This document shows, piece after piece, positions 1 to 10,100 of a DNA stretch of 64,000 nt. The position numbers and the translations under genes were made by a program. Where the stretch lies: NCBI GenBank assembly GCA_938041035.1, contig CALHYX010000056.1:1-64000 (forward strand). The letters are read 5' to 3'. Positions within the stretch are counted from its first letter, which is position 1, and every line of letters starts with the position of its first letter. The stretch comes from an uncultured Acidimicrobiales bacterium. GTDB taxonomy: Bacteria > Actinomycetota > Acidimicrobiia > Acidimicrobiales > SHLQ01. The notes below the pieces were generated by a model. It had not been told where the DNA came from. It made no database searches and was given only the letters and a program-made list of their open reading frames with translations.

Positions 1-348
1 GGCGACGCGGGCCCGCTTCGCCGCCTCGCTGCGGCTCAGGCGGCACTCGCCCCGCAGAAACCCCGCCGCCGTCAACGTCCGGGTGCGAGAAAACGCGCCC
101 GCCCGGGTCGCCGCCGCCAACGCCGCCACATCAATACCGTCCAGCCGGTTGCGCAGCACGGCCACATCGCGCACCACATCCAACAACTGATCCGGCCCCA
201 GGCCGGCGAAATCCACCTTGGCCAACAACGTCAACGACCCCGCCGCATCCTCGAGCTCAACCAGCCCGGAAACCAGGCCACCGACACCAGGCGCGGGCTC
301 GAACCCACCCCCGTGACCCTCGCCCTCGAACTCATCATGATCGAACAT
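1..348 (-). CDS. DUF222/HNH endonuclease family protein, N-terminal part (runs off the window)
   Basis: Reading the minus strand from an ATG at 348 gives 116 open codons to the window edge, so the C-terminal part is missing. The visible part begins MFDHDEFEGEG and continues with a DUF222-like helical region (LLAKVDFAGLGPDQLLDVVR, then AAATRAGAFSRTRTLTAAGF). Proteins with this N-terminus normally carry a C-terminal HNH nuclease domain, which would lie beyond base 1 and is not seen. They belong to the family called 13E12 repeats in Mycobacterium tuberculosis. A TAGTAT hexamer ends 7 nt before the ATG and there is no Shine-Dalgarno sequence, so the message is probably leaderless. The start codon lies inside a perfect SOS box (341-356). 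The family is clear; nuclease activity is inferred from the family only. Confidence 0.82.
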   Translation of the reverse strand, partial: MFDHDEFEGEGHGGGFEPAPGVGGLVSGLVELEDAAGSLTLLAKVDFAGLGPDQLLDVVRDVAVLRNRLDGIDVAALAAATRAGAFSRTRTLTAAGFLRGECRLSRSEAAKRARVA

Positions 349-356
349 ACGTTCGA
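341..356. promoter_or_regulatory. LexA-type SOS box over the start codon of the DUF222/HNH gene
   Basis: The sequence TCGAACATACGTTCGA is a perfect 6-bp inverted repeat with a 4-bp centre and fits the actinobacterial/Gram-positive SOS box CGAAC-N4-GTTCG. It covers the ATG (346-348) and touches the -10 hexamer at 356-361. LexA bound here would block initiation. Assignment rests on consensus match and position, not on a footprint. Confidence 0.8.
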
Positions 357-361
357 TACTA
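356..361 (-). promoter_or_regulatory. -10 hexamer of the DUF222/HNH gene
   Basis: TAGTAT on the minus strand lies 7 nt before the ATG at 348. That spacing places the transcription start at or next to the start codon. No convincing -35 is seen 17 bp further upstream. Confidence 0.5.
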
Positions 362-484
362 GATCAAAGGTCAGACACTTTTCCCCCGAAACCCACCCCA
401 ACCAAAAAGAAATCGTGGGAAAGGCCCTCCCTGTCGCCCGATCGACTCTGGCGCCACCCGAAAACCGCCCGCTACCGTCGGTTC

Positions 485-1615
485 ATGCGCGGAACCCTGA
501 CCTTCACGAGGCCGGCCGATGTCATCGCCGACGACGAGCGGCCCGGCCTGCTGCGAGCGCGGTTGGCCGAGGAGGGCAACCCGGGCGACCCCCACCTGTG
601 TGAGCTGCGCGACCTGTCCGTCGACGGCGCACCCGAGCCCCGATTGCGGTCGGCCGGATTCCAAACCGTCGATCTGGCGGAGAACCACGCGCTGCAAACC
701 GTCCTCGCCGAGGTGCGGGCGGCTGACGAAATCACCGAATCGTCCAACGAGGCGATTCGAGCGAGCCTGAACGGAACCGAGATGTCGTTGGGCGGTGGCG
801 AAGTGCTGCGCGTCGACTTCGTCGTCGACGACGGGCTGTTCCATCGGCGGTCGGGCCCGAACGGCCTCGACGTGAACCCGGGTGGAATCGACGGCTTCAA
901 CGGCCACGGCGGCGCCCAGTTCGTGCACGGCGACCAGGATGTGTTCGGCACGCCGCTGCGCCAGCTCCTGGAAGGCGCCGCGCCCGACATGTTCCGCCAC
1001 GTCACGCCCGATGGCCGCAACGACGAAGCCTCGACCTGCCTGCTCAACCTGTGGATCCCCCTACACGCCCCCGTGCAACCGCTCGCCCTCATGGATCGCA
1101 CCACCCTCGACGCGCCTCGTCATCAACTCCGGTACGGCCTGCCCGTCGACGGGTTCCTCGACCGTGACGACGACGCCGGCGTCAACGACATCTGGAATTT
1201 TCTGTACGACCCCGACCAGCGTTGGCACGTCTGGCCGGACATGACGTCGGATCGGGGCTACATCTTTGACACGCTCGGTACGGGGCACGGTGCCGCGGTC
1301 CTGGCGGGCGAGGATGCGCTCGAAGCGCACTACCTCGCGCTGGGTCGCCTGTGCCAGGCCCACGATCGCGGCGATGCCGACGCTTGGCGAGCGCTTGCGG
1401 CCGAGCCACCCACCCTGCGCCCGCCGGCCGACGCCACTCCCACCATCCTTGCGGCCGCCGATGCCATGGCGGCACTGATGGAAGAGGCCGCCGAAACGGA
1501 ACCCGCCGGCCCGGCCGCGGGCCTCTGGTGCCAACGGGCCCGCGCCGCTATGGACGCGGTGATCCGGCGCTCGGTCGAACTGCGCCTGGTCGCCACCCTG
1601 GTCAACGCCGACTGA
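485..1615 (+). CDS. CmcJ/NvfI-like Fe(II)/2-oxoglutarate oxygenase-family protein
   Basis: This 376-residue protein resembles the CmcJ/NvfI family. Residues 147-150 (VHGD) give an HxD pair, residues 185-207 (CLLNLWIPLHAPVQPLALMD) match the family's conserved NxWxPxxxPVxxxPLAxxD block, and residues 250-270 (WPDMTSDRGYIFDT, then GTGHGA) match the following WYxxPDMTPDE...H segment. H148, D150 and H268 are candidate metal ligands. About 100 C-terminal residues extend past the usual family length. The family includes steps of cephamycin and fungal meroterpenoid biosynthesis, but no biosynthetic cluster surrounds this gene, so the substrate is unknown. The ATG at 485 follows TACCGT by 6 nt without a Shine-Dalgarno sequence, which suggests a leaderless message. 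Confidence 0.6.
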   Translation: MRGTLTFTRPADVIADDERPGLLRARLAEEGNPGDPHLCELRDLSVDGAPEPRLRSAGFQTVDLAENHALQTVLAEVRAADEITESSNEAIRASLNGTEMSLGGGEVLRVDFVVDDGLFHRRSGPNGLDVNPGGIDGFNGHGGAQFVHGDQDVFGTPLRQLLEGAAPDMFRHVTPDGRNDEASTCLLNLWIPLHAPVQPLALMDRTTLDAPRHQLRYGLPVDGFLDRDDDAGVNDIWNFLYDPDQRWHVWPDMTSDRGYIFDTLGTGHGAAVLAGEDALEAHYLALGRLCQAHDRGDADAWRALAAEPPTLRPPADATPTILAAADAMAALMEEAAETEPAGPAAGLWCQRARAAMDAVIRRSVELRLVATLVNAD

Positions 1616-1736
1616 CCCAAGAGGCCGCACTCACGGCGCGATCCATCGCCTATTGCGATCGCGGTTTCGCTTGGTGTCGGGAAGACCATCCACTACGGTT
1701 GCCGCCTTCCCGAAGTTGCCGAAAATGGGGGAAACG

Positions 1737-3524
1737 ATGGGAAAGATCAGCACCGTTGGTCGTGTTGTGGCGGTGGCGTTGAGCCTCGCGCTCGTGGGAG
1801 GGCTGGCCCCGGTCGGAGCCCAGGAGCGCGATGGGTCCGACGAGGTCGACACCGATATCGCCACCGACACCGGTTCTGATCTCGCCGACGTTGCCAACGA
1901 CACCGGCACCCATGAACACTTCTGGCGCCGACCGTTCGTACCGCCGCGTCCGAGGCCGGCGAGCTCCACCTGCGCCGGTATCCGCGGGAACGGGCAGAAT
2001 CTGTTCGCCCACTACGGCGCCTTGGCCCGCCATGTCGAGGAGTATGGCGCCATCACCTGCGCCGCCGGCGGCAGCTCCGGCAGCATCACCACGTTCGTGC
2101 TCGAGAGCATCTGGGCCAATCCCGACGTGCATCAGTGCTCGAACGAACGCAAGGGGCACGGCTGGTGGTCGCGCAGCCGCAAGACCAACTGTCGCAGCGA
2201 GGCCCGCGACGCCCGGATGGCGCTGATGCTGAAGTCGGTCACGGGGCTGGTCGACACCGGGCTCTTCCAAGACATTGCCACCGTCAACGCGTTGTTCGAG
2301 GGCATCTCCGCCGGCGACATCGTGGCGCTGCTCCAGAGCGATACGCCGATGGAGGGTGTCGATGCACTCACCCGCGTTCTGCGCGATCTCGGTCCGTTGA
2401 TCAACCCCGAGGTGTTCGAGCTGCTCGCCACCTCTCCCGATCCGGTGTTCCACGCCACCGACATCATCCAAGGACTCGAGAAGGGCCTCCAGTTCATCGT
2501 GGATGACCCCGCCGTGTTCCTGCGCACGTCGGTGATCAACTTCGACGAGGTCGCCTCGTTGTTCGGGCTGTACGGGTCGTTCTACGCCGCCTACGGCCCC
2601 GCCGACCGCACCGGGGTCGCCGCCTGGCTCGACGCCTGCGCCAAGCCGAGTATCGGACTCACCTGGCAGGAAACCACGCAGCTCCCCGGCACCGAGGGTC
2701 GCACCTGCGGCGATACCTTCACCGACCTGTTCAACGACTATCGCGAAGCGGTCGCCACGAACGGTGGCGCCAACCGCGCCGATGACCCCGTCGGGAAATT
2801 CCTGCCCGTGTTCGGTGTGACCGGCGTGCTGACCGGCGACGCGATCCCGCTGTGGGAGGAGGCCCGGGCCGCCTGGGTCGCCGCCGACCCGATTCCCTTT
2901 GAGCCCGACTTTGCCGACATCGGCGTCGGCTACTGGGGCCAGGACCGCGAACTCGCAAGGATGGACCGGCGACTCGATCGCAAATACGACGATCTCGTCG
3001 CCGATCAGTTCGTGCCCCTCGGACCCGCCACCTGGCGCGAGGTGCTCGGCTCGTCACCGGCCGAACCCGGGTTCGCTCCGGCCATCCCGCTCGAAGCCGG
3101 CGTGTTGTCGGTCGGTGGTTGGGCCGACCCGCTTCGGGTGATCCCGCTCGAAGCTCTCGGTGCCCGTCGCACCATCACCATCAACCGGCTGGGCGGAGTC
3201 GGCGGCTTCACCGAAGCGGTCACCCGGCTGCTGAACGCAGGCGATGCCGGCGTCGCCGCGCTGTACTCGACCACCGACCCGACCAGCTCGTTCTACATCG
3301 GGCTCGATCAGGCCACCGGCGTGTGGTGTACCGACTGGGACAGCCAGAACGGCGACCCGAACATGTTGTTCAACGATGCGTACAACTCGCCGTTCATCAC
3401 CGAGGACCGCCGGTTCCTCCGTCCTCGGAACGGCTATTCGAATGTCGGGCCCGACATCTCGATCGGCGGCTGTACGCCCGGTGTCCCGGTGGGGTCTGAC
3501 CCCGAAGGCGCACCAACTCGATAG
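1737..3524 (+). CDS. Secreted patatin-like phospholipase-family protein
   Basis: The start is placed at ATG 1737 because a GGGGGA Shine-Dalgarno sequence lies just upstream; it gives 595 residues. Residues 1-29 form a Sec signal peptide (hydrophobic VVAVALSLALVGGLAPVGAQ). Residues 79-120 carry patatin-like elements: an oxyanion-type stretch CAGIRGNGQNLF and a nucleophile elbow AAGGSSGSI, which fits GxSxG with S113 as nucleophile. The catalytic Asp of the Ser-Asp dyad was not placed with confidence. Six or more cysteines in the mature part would suit disulfides outside the cell. Lipid ester hydrolysis is inferred from the fold. The gene ends just before the SRP RNA and has no obvious functional partner nearby. 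Confidence 0.55.
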   Translation: MGKISTVGRVVAVALSLALVGGLAPVGAQERDGSDEVDTDIATDTGSDLADVANDTGTHEHFWRRPFVPPRPRPASSTCAGIRGNGQNLFAHYGALARHVEEYGAITCAAGGSSGSITTFVLESIWANPDVHQCSNERKGHGWWSRSRKTNCRSEARDARMALMLKSVTGLVDTGLFQDIATVNALFEGISAGDIVALLQSDTPMEGVDALTRVLRDLGPLINPEVFELLATSPDPVFHATDIIQGLEKGLQFIVDDPAVFLRTSVINFDEVASLFGLYGSFYAAYGPADRTGVAAWLDACAKPSIGLTWQETTQLPGTEGRTCGDTFTDLFNDYREAVATNGGANRADDPVGKFLPVFGVTGVLTGDAIPLWEEARAAWVAADPIPFEPDFADIGVGYWGQDRELARMDRRLDRKYDDLVADQFVPLGPATWREVLGSSPAEPGFAPAIPLEAGVLSVGGWADPLRVIPLEALGARRTITINRLGGVGGFTEAVTRLLNAGDAGVAALYSTTDPTSSFYIGLDQATGVWCTDWDSQNGDPNMLFNDAYNSPFITEDRRFLRPRNGYSNVGPDISIGGCTPGVPVGSDPEGAPTR

Positions 3525-3582
3525 CGGTCGCCTCGATTGCGCAGAACCAGGTATCCTGAAGGCCGCATTTGTTTTGGAATGT

Positions 3583-3676
3583 GGCGACCGGGTCCTGTGC
3601 AACCGTTGCCTGTGAACCGAGTCAGGGCCGGAAGGCAGCAGCTCTCAGCGGGAACAGCGGTGTGCCGCAGATCGCC
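3583..3676 (+). ncRNA. ffs: Signal recognition particle RNA (small bacterial type)
   Basis: The core GTCAGGGCCGGAAGGCAGCA (3621-3640) is the SRP RNA domain IV signature with its GGAA tetraloop, the Ffh binding site. GGCGA at 3583 can pair with TCGCC at 3672-3676 to close the long hairpin, giving an RNA of about 94 nt. A TATCCT hexamer at 3552-3557 could be its -10. Ends are estimated from pairing. The position directly before dnaX is common in Actinomycetota and supports the call. Confidence 0.88.
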
Positions 3677-3775
3677 TGGTCGTCACTTTCGAGAACAACT
3701 GCGGTCGGCGCCGGCGGGGCGGGCCACGCCGCGGCTTCCTCGCCTGTCACCCGCGACCGGTAGGCTCCGCTCGGG

Positions 3776-5830
3776 ATGGAGTACCAGTCGCTGTACCGGC
3801 GCTATCGGCCGGGCACCTTCGAACAGGTTAAGGGCCAACGCCACGTCATCGCCGCGCTCCAGAACGCGGTGCGCGAAGAACGGGTCGGCCACGCCTACCT
3901 GCTGAGCGGCCCCCGCGGTACCGGCAAGACCACCCTCGCCCGAGTGCTCGCCAAGGCGCTCAACTGCGAGAACCTCGGCGCTGACGGCGAACCCTGCTGC
4001 GAATGCGATTCGTGTCTCGCAATGGATGCCGGCACCTCGTTTGACCTCCACGAGCTCGACGCCGCGTCCAACAACAAGGTCGACGACGTGCGCGACCTCA
4101 TCGCCAAGGTGAACCTGGGCACGCCGGGTCGCACCAAGGTGTACCTCCTCGACGAGGTGCACATGCTCACGGGGGGAGCCGAGAACGCCCTCCTGAAAAC
4201 GCTCGAGGAACCCCCGGGGCACGTTGTGTTCGTGCTGGCCACCACCGAGCCGCACAAGGTCGTCCCCACCATCCGCAGTCGCACCCAGCACCTCGAACTC
4301 ACGCTGCTGGGCGCCGACGAGCTGGCCGACTACGTCGGCTGGATGGCCGATGACGCCGGCCTCGAGGTCGACGACGAAGCCATCGAGTACGTCGTGCGGG
4401 CCGGCGGCGGGTCGGTGCGCGACACCCTCTCGGCGCTCGATCAGGTGGTCGCCGCGGGCGGCGTCGCCGACACCGATACCTCCACCGACGATCTGCTCGC
4501 CGCCCTCGTGGCGTCGGACCCAGGAATGGCGCTCACCGCCATCGCCGGCGCCACCAACCGCGGTATCGACCCCCGGACGGTCGGCGAATCGCTCATCGCC
4601 GCGTTGCGCGAGGTATTCCTCGTTTCGATGGGTACCGAGGTCTCGCAGCTATCGGCTCGCCAGATCGAACGGGCGACTCGTTTCGCCGCCTCCCTGAGCC
4701 CGGCCCACACCACCCGGGCTCTCGACATCGTGGGCACCGCCCTGGTCGACATGCGCCAGGCGCCCGACCCCCGCATCGACCTCGAAGTCGCCGTGGTCCG
4801 CCTCACCCGGCCCGACACCGACGGCTCCATCGACGCCCTCACCCAGCGCGTCGCCCAGCTCGAACACCAGCTCGCCGGCGTCGCACCGGCGGCCGCCGCC
4901 GCACCGCCGCCCACGCCGGATACGCCGTCCGATCCGACCGGTCCTCCTGCCGACCCGGCGCCGGAAGCGGCCCCGCCAACCGCGACCGCCCCCGAGACCG
5001 CCGCCCCGGACCCGCCTGCGGCCTCCGGCGGTCGCCCGGCCGATGGGGCCCGGGCCGTCCTCGCCGACAAGGGCCTCGGTTCGACCGCCGCCCCGCCCAG
5101 CTCCCGCCCCGCCCCGAAGGCCGCGCCGGTCGACGCCGAAGCTCCGCCCGCGCCGCCGGCTCCCCCAGGCGGACGATCGCGAAGCGAACCCCCTGCGGCC
5201 GAGGCGCGGCGCCCCGAGGTGGATCGAGACGAACCTCCGCTCGCCGAACCGCCCCCCGAGGAACCGCCGCCGCAGGAACCCCCGCCCGAAGAACCGCCGC
5301 CCGCGGACCAGGGCCGGGCTCGCGCCCCCGAGCCGACCTCCGCGCCGACCGGTGGCATCCCGCCGGCCGCGGAGGTGCAGTCCGCCTGGGAATCCACCGT
5401 GCGGGCGGGCATGAGCCGCCGCATCCAGGCCCGCTTCGAAGCCGGGTCGTTTGTCGCGGTCGAGGATGACACCGCCGTATTCGCCGTTCCGAGCGACGGC
5501 CTCCGCAACATCTGCGACCAGAGCCGCCCCGAGGTCGAACAGGCCCTGGCCGCCCATTTCTCGGCGCCGATTCGACTGAAGATCATCGTCGGCGATGCCG
5601 GCGGCCCTCAGCCGGTGTCCGGGGGGTCGGGCCCGGTCGCCCCGGCGGCCCCGCCGTCGGCTCCCGCTCGGCCGTCGGGCGCTACCCCGGCCGTCGAACT
5701 CGACGAGCCCGAGGACGAGGAGGCGATCGATCCCGACGAGTTGATCGATGCACCGCCCACCGACGGCAGCGCAATCGCCGCGGTCACCAAGATCTTTCCC
5801 GGCGCGGAGCTGGTCGACCCCTCCGATTGA
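3776..5830 (+). CDS. dnaX: DNA polymerase III subunits gamma and tau
   Basis: This is the clamp-loader ATPase of the replicative polymerase, 684 residues. Residues 1-20 (MEYQSLYRRYRPGTFEQVKG) are the family N-terminus, the Walker A GPRGTGKT is at 45-52, a zinc module uses C64, C74, C77 and C80, and the Walker B VYLLDEVHML follows near residue 121. Residues about 360-545 are a very Pro/Ala/Glu-rich linker with PPEEPPPQEPPP-type runs, then a C-terminal tau-like domain begins near QSAWESTVRAGM. No frameshift slippery site was identified, so whether a short gamma form is made is open. It starts the dnaX-ybaB-recR operon. Confidence 0.95.
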   Translation: MEYQSLYRRYRPGTFEQVKGQRHVIAALQNAVREERVGHAYLLSGPRGTGKTTLARVLAKALNCENLGADGEPCCECDSCLAMDAGTSFDLHELDAASNNKVDDVRDLIAKVNLGTPGRTKVYLLDEVHMLTGGAENALLKTLEEPPGHVVFVLATTEPHKVVPTIRSRTQHLELTLLGADELADYVGWMADDAGLEVDDEAIEYVVRAGGGSVRDTLSALDQVVAAGGVADTDTSTDDLLAALVASDPGMALTAIAGATNRGIDPRTVGESLIAALREVFLVSMGTEVSQLSARQIERATRFAASLSPAHTTRALDIVGTALVDMRQAPDPRIDLEVAVVRLTRPDTDGSIDALTQRVAQLEHQLAGVAPAAAAAPPPTPDTPSDPTGPPADPAPEAAPPTATAPETAAPDPPAASGGRPADGARAVLADKGLGSTAAPPSSRPAPKAAPVDAEAPPAPPAPPGGRSRSEPPAAEARRPEVDRDEPPLAEPPPEEPPPQEPPPEEPPPADQGRARAPEPTSAPTGGIPPAAEVQSAWESTVRAGMSRRIQARFEAGSFVAVEDDTAVFAVPSDGLRNICDQSRPEVEQALAAHFSAPIRLKIIVGDAGGPQPVSGGSGPVAPAAPPSAPARPSGATPAVELDEPEDEEAIDPDELIDAPPTDGSAIAAVTKIFPGAELVDPSD

Positions 5831-5880
5831 GTACGGTCGACAGGTCGCGCCAAACCCGTAACGCCCCCGGAGGTCCTCCC

Positions 5881-6234
5881 GTGTCCGATCAACCCCAGAT
5901 GCCCGATCTGTCCGGTCTGCTCGCTCAGGCCCAGGACATGATGGCCAAGTCCGCCGAGGTCGCCGAGACCGAGGTCGAAGGATCCGCCGGCGGCGGCATG
6001 GTGAAGGTCGTCATGAACGGCCAGCTCGAGTTCTCGTCGGTCACGATCGATCCGTCGGTGGTCGACCCCGCGGATGTCACCATGTTGCAGGACCTCATCC
6101 TCGCCGCGCTCCGAGACGCAGCCGGTCAGGTCGGCGAAGCTCAGGAGGGGGCCATGGGTGGCCTCGATATCGGTTCGATGATGGGCGGCCTCGGTGGTCT
6201 CGACGGCCTTCTCGGTGGCGGCGGCGAGGAGTGA
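5881..6234 (+). CDS. ybaB: YbaB/EbfC family nucleoid-associated protein
   Basis: The protein has 117 residues from GTG 5881, chosen because GGAGG sits about 7 nt upstream. A TTG at 5827 overlapping the dnaX stop is less likely. The central part ([20 protein letters not shown]) is the conserved YbaB core, a small dimeric DNA-binding protein. The C-terminus is a Gly/Met-rich tail ([20 protein letters not shown]). It sits between dnaX and recR, and its stop overlaps the recR start, which points to translational coupling. Confidence 0.93.
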   Translation: MSDQPQMPDLSGLLAQAQDMMAKSAEVAETEVEGSAGGGMVKVVMNGQLEFSSVTIDPSVVDPADVTMLQDLILAALRDAAGQVGEAQEGAMGGLDIGSMMGGLGGLDGLLGGGGEE

Positions 6235-6842
6235 GCGGCGTCTATGCCGGTCCCGTTCAGGACCTCATCGACGAACTCGGTCGGCTCCCCGGTGTTGGCC
6301 CGAAGTCGGCGCAGCGAATCGCGTTTCACCTGCTCAAGGTCGAGCCGGCCGACGCCGCTCGACTAGCCGCCGCGATCATCGAGGTCAAAGAGCGCGTCGC
6401 CTTCTGCGAGCGCTGCTTCAACATCGCCGAGCGGGGGGCCGAGTGCTCCATCTGCACCGACTCCCGACGGGAGACATCGATGGTCTGTGTGGTCGAGGAA
6501 CCCCGCGACATCGTCGCCGTTGAACGGACCCAGGAATTCCGCGGTCGCTACCACGTCCTTCAGGGCGCGATCAGTCCGATCGACGGCATCGGTCCTGAGC
6601 AACTGAAGGTGCGCGAGCTACTCGTGCGCATCGAGGCCGAGGGGATCGATGAGGTCATCCTGGCGACCAACCCCAATATCGAGGGCGAGGCCACGGCGAC
6701 CTATCTGGCCCGGCTGCTGAGCCCGCTGGGAATTTCGGTCACCAAGATCGCGAGCGGCCTGCCGGTCGGCGGCGATCTCGAATACGCCGACGAACTGACC
6801 CTTGGCCGCGCGCTCGAAGGCCGCCGCGCCGTCGGCGAGTAG
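6231..6842 (+). CDS. recR: Recombination protein RecR
   Basis: RecR works with RecF and RecO to load RecA at gaps. The 203-residue sequence has the N-terminal helix-hairpin-helix ([20 protein letters not shown]), the zinc finger CERC...CSIC near residues 57-72, and a Toprim domain ([19 protein letters not shown]; later [20 protein letters not shown]). The start is GTG 6231, overlapping the ybaB stop by 4 bp. The length is normal and the three-gene order is the standard one. Confidence 0.96.
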   Translation: MSGVYAGPVQDLIDELGRLPGVGPKSAQRIAFHLLKVEPADAARLAAAIIEVKERVAFCERCFNIAERGAECSICTDSRRETSMVCVVEEPRDIVAVERTQEFRGRYHVLQGAISPIDGIGPEQLKVRELLVRIEAEGIDEVILATNPNIEGEATATYLARLLSPLGISVTKIASGLPVGGDLEYADELTLGRALEGRRAVGE

Positions 6843-7180
6843 CGACCCACACCCCTCTCAACCGTGCCCGGACGCGACACCGCTCCGCCGGAGGGGGTGG
6901 CGGAGCGGCACGCTTAGGGCTGGAATATCGGCCCGGGAGAATCCTCCGAGGGGCCGCCTCGGCCAGTCGAGCGCGGGCGGATAGACCGACTGAACCGAGG
7001 CGACACCTCGGGGGGAACAACGCTGTTTTGGCACTCCTTCGAACCAGCGAAGCAGGAGCCGAGCAACGTTGCGGTTACGTTACAACGGTAACGAATCCGA
7101 TACAAGGCACCACGAGCAGGTTTTCCGAATTTGTTGCTCGTTCGGGTCGCTTTGGGCGCGCTTGTCGGGCGGGGTCGCGA
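6843..7180. other. 338-bp gene-free stretch between recR and the coiled-coil gene
   Basis: No convincing coding frame is present. The stretch separates convergent genes. It holds two weak hairpins, CGTTAC-AACG-GTAACG near 7076-7091 and a 7-bp stem ACGAGCA/TGCTCGT spanning about 7112-7142, neither followed by a clear T-run. One of these might act as a terminator, but evidence is thin. Confidence 0.4.
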
Positions 7181-10100
7181 TCAGCCGTTCTCGGGATCGT
7201 CGTCCTTCGGCGTCAATGCGTCCTTCACCCAGTCGGCCAGCTCGTCGGCCTCCTCTCGTTCGAGGGGCACCTGGGCCGTCTCCGACGCGGGAGCCGGTGG
7301 GGTCGGGTTGGTGGATGCCTCGACCGGCTCGGTCGGCTCGGTCGGCTCTACCGGCTCATGCGGGGCGTCCGGGCCGGCGGCGTCGCCCTCGGAGCGAAGA
7401 TCGATAGTGAGACCGCCCGGTGCGGTGATCCCGGGCGGGCTGGTCGGTGCGGCCGGCGCAGGCGGCGCGGCCACGGGCGGGGCCAACCGGCGATCGTCGT
7501 CGAACACGCTTACGGGCCGGTTGGCGATCGGTGCGAGCGCCGTCTCCAGACTGCGGGCCAGCTGGCTCAGCCGGGCCTGCAGGTCACGTTCGGTCGCCCG
7601 TAGTGCATCCAGGCGCTGCTCGGCCTCGGCCATCAGCTCGCGACGCTGCTGTTCCGACGCGGCCTCCGACGCGGCGACCCGGGCGGCCGCGTCGTGTTGG
7701 AGCTGCTCGGTCTTGTCGTGGGCGGACGCCAGGATCCCGGCGGCCTGATCCCGCAAGTGGGCGGCCTCGCGAACCAATGTCTCTCGTTCGGTGACGAGCC
7801 GATCGGCGGTGGCGGCGGCATCGGCATGGATGCGGCCGACCTCGTTGGTCATCCGTTCGGCCTCGGTGCGCAGGGCGTCGGCCTGGGCCTGGGCCCGCTG
7901 AAGCACGTCGCGCGCTTCGTCCTGCACGCCCTCGGCCGCCGCGTTGGCGGAGTCGAGCGTGGCGCGAACCTCGCTGTTGAGCGCATCGGCCTCGGTGCGG
8001 GCCTCAGCGATGACCCGATCGGCCTCCGCCTCGGCTTCGCGCTGGACTCGTTGGGCCGCGGCGAGCGACGACTCGGCCTGCCCGCGCAGCCGAGCGGCCT
8101 CGCTGACCGCTGCGGATCGTTCGGCCGTTGCGCTCGTGCGCAGCGACTCCGCCTGCTGCTGAAGCTCGACCGCCGCCGACTGCTGTCGTTCGTTGGCGGC
8201 CTTCTGCGCCTCGACTTCACTGCGCAGCGCATCCAGTTCCGCCCGTTCGGAACGCAGCTCCGTGGTTTGGGCGTCGAGGCGCTGTTGGGCGGCTCGCGAT
8301 TCCTGCTCGGCGGTCGTGCGCAGGGCGACGGCTTCGTCCTGGAGGCCCTTCACCTGTGCCTGTAGTTGAATCAACTGCGCCCGTTCGGTCGACACCTCGT
8401 CGCGAACCGCGCTCAGCGAAGCCAGTTCGGCGGCATGCTGCTCGGCGGCCTCGGACAGGGAAGCCTCTCGGCGATCGAGCTCCGCGGAGCGGTCCCGCTG
8501 TTCTACCTCGGCGAGCAGGCGGGCGTGTTCGGCGTCGGCCTCGGACTGCGCTCGGATGGTGGCCGCCTCAACCTGGGCCCGGGTCAACAGCTCCTCGGCT
8601 TCGGCGAGCACCTTGCGGCGGTCCTCGGCGATGCGCTCCTGTTCGGTTTGGGTCAGCGCGGCGGAGTTGATGACCTCGTGCTTGAGCTGTTCGATCTCGA
8701 GATCGACCGCCGTGCGGTGCTTCTCGGCCGCGGCGTGCGCCTCGGCGAGCAACCGGTCGGCTTCGGCCTTCGCCTTGATGGCCGCGGTGTGCGCTTCGGC
8801 GATCACCCGATCGCGTTCGGCGGTCGCCTGCTCGACGGCGGCCTGCGCTTCGGCCTTCGCTGTGCCCGCCTCGGCGTGGAGTCGGGCGGCCTCGGTTCGA
8901 ATGGCCTCGGCTTCGGCGAGCGATGCGGCGGTCTGGTCGCGGCGGGCGGCGTTCGCCGCGCTCTCGGCCTCGAGTTCAGCCACCGTCTTGTTGGAGTCCT
9001 CGCGCAGCTGGGCCAGTTCGGCATGGGTGTTGCGGCGCAGCTCCTCGGCCTCGAGCCGGGCAGAGGCCAACAGCTGCTCGGCCTCGGTCCGGGCCTCGGT
9101 GGTCAGCTGCTCCGTGCTCGACCGGGCCTCGGTGCGCAGGCGGGCGGCCTCGGCCTGGGCGTCTCGGCGGATCTGCTCGGCGGTATCGGCGGCGTCGTTG
9201 GTGACCTGGACGGCCTCGAGTCGAGCCGACTCGCGGTTGGCCTCGGCATCGGAGCGCGCAGCGTTGCGAATCTGGTCGGCTTCGATGGCTGCGGTGGCGG
9301 CGAGGCGTTCGGCGGTCGCTCGGGCCTCTTCGACCTCGGCGGCCGCGTTGAGCTGAGCCTGGGTCTGGGCCTGGGCGACCTCGGCCAGACGGGACTCGCT
9401 CGCCTCGGCGTCGGCGATGCGGGCTTCGATGCCGGCCAACATCTCCGCCGCATCGGCTTCGGCCTTGGCTCGGGTTGCATCCGCGTCGCTGATGGCCGTC
9501 GTGCGCAGCGATTCGATCTCGAATCGAGTGTTCGACAACAGCTCGTCGGCCCGGGTCTGGGCTTCGTTGGCGAGCCGGGCCGCTTCGGTGTCCGCTTCGG
9601 TGGTGATGCGGGTGGCCTCGGCCTGGGCTTCGGCCAGCCGCCGATCCACATCGGCCTTCGCCGTCGCTTCGATCCGGGCATGGGCGTCGGTGCGAAGCTG
9701 CTCGGCCTCGGCGGCGGCATCGATCCGCATCTTGTCGGCCGCTGCGGTGGCCGCGTTCTTGATCGCCTCGGCTTCGGCTTCGGCGGCCGCGGTGGCTCGA
9801 GTCGACGCTTCGGCCACCAGGCGGTCGGCCTTGGCCTGCGCAGAGGAACGCAGGCCCTTGGTTTGGTCTTCGGCGTCCACGACGAGGCGGGCGGCCTCGG
9901 CTTCGGCGGCGGCGCGCTGGGCGTCAAGCTCGGCCTGGGTGGTGGCCCGTAGCTCTTCGGCTTCGGTTTGGGCGGCCGCTCGTAGGGCGGCGGCGTCGGC
10001 CTCGGCCTGGGTGCGGAGCGATTGCGCGGTTGCTTCGGCTTCGGTTTGAGCCGCAGCGCGTAGCCTGGCGGCTTCGGCGTCGAGCTCGGCCTGGGAGTTG

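Noticed and set aside
3537-3905. A 122-codon frame across the SRP RNA
   Set aside because: It overlaps the conserved ffs core and the dnaX start in another frame and has no protein-like features.
8366-9952. A 528-codon open frame on the plus strand, antisense to the coiled-coil gene
   Set aside because: Its Gly/Leu/Arg-rich repetitive product is what the complement of Ala/Glu/Gln-rich GC codons gives. The minus strand has the DivIVA domain and coiled-coil periodicity.
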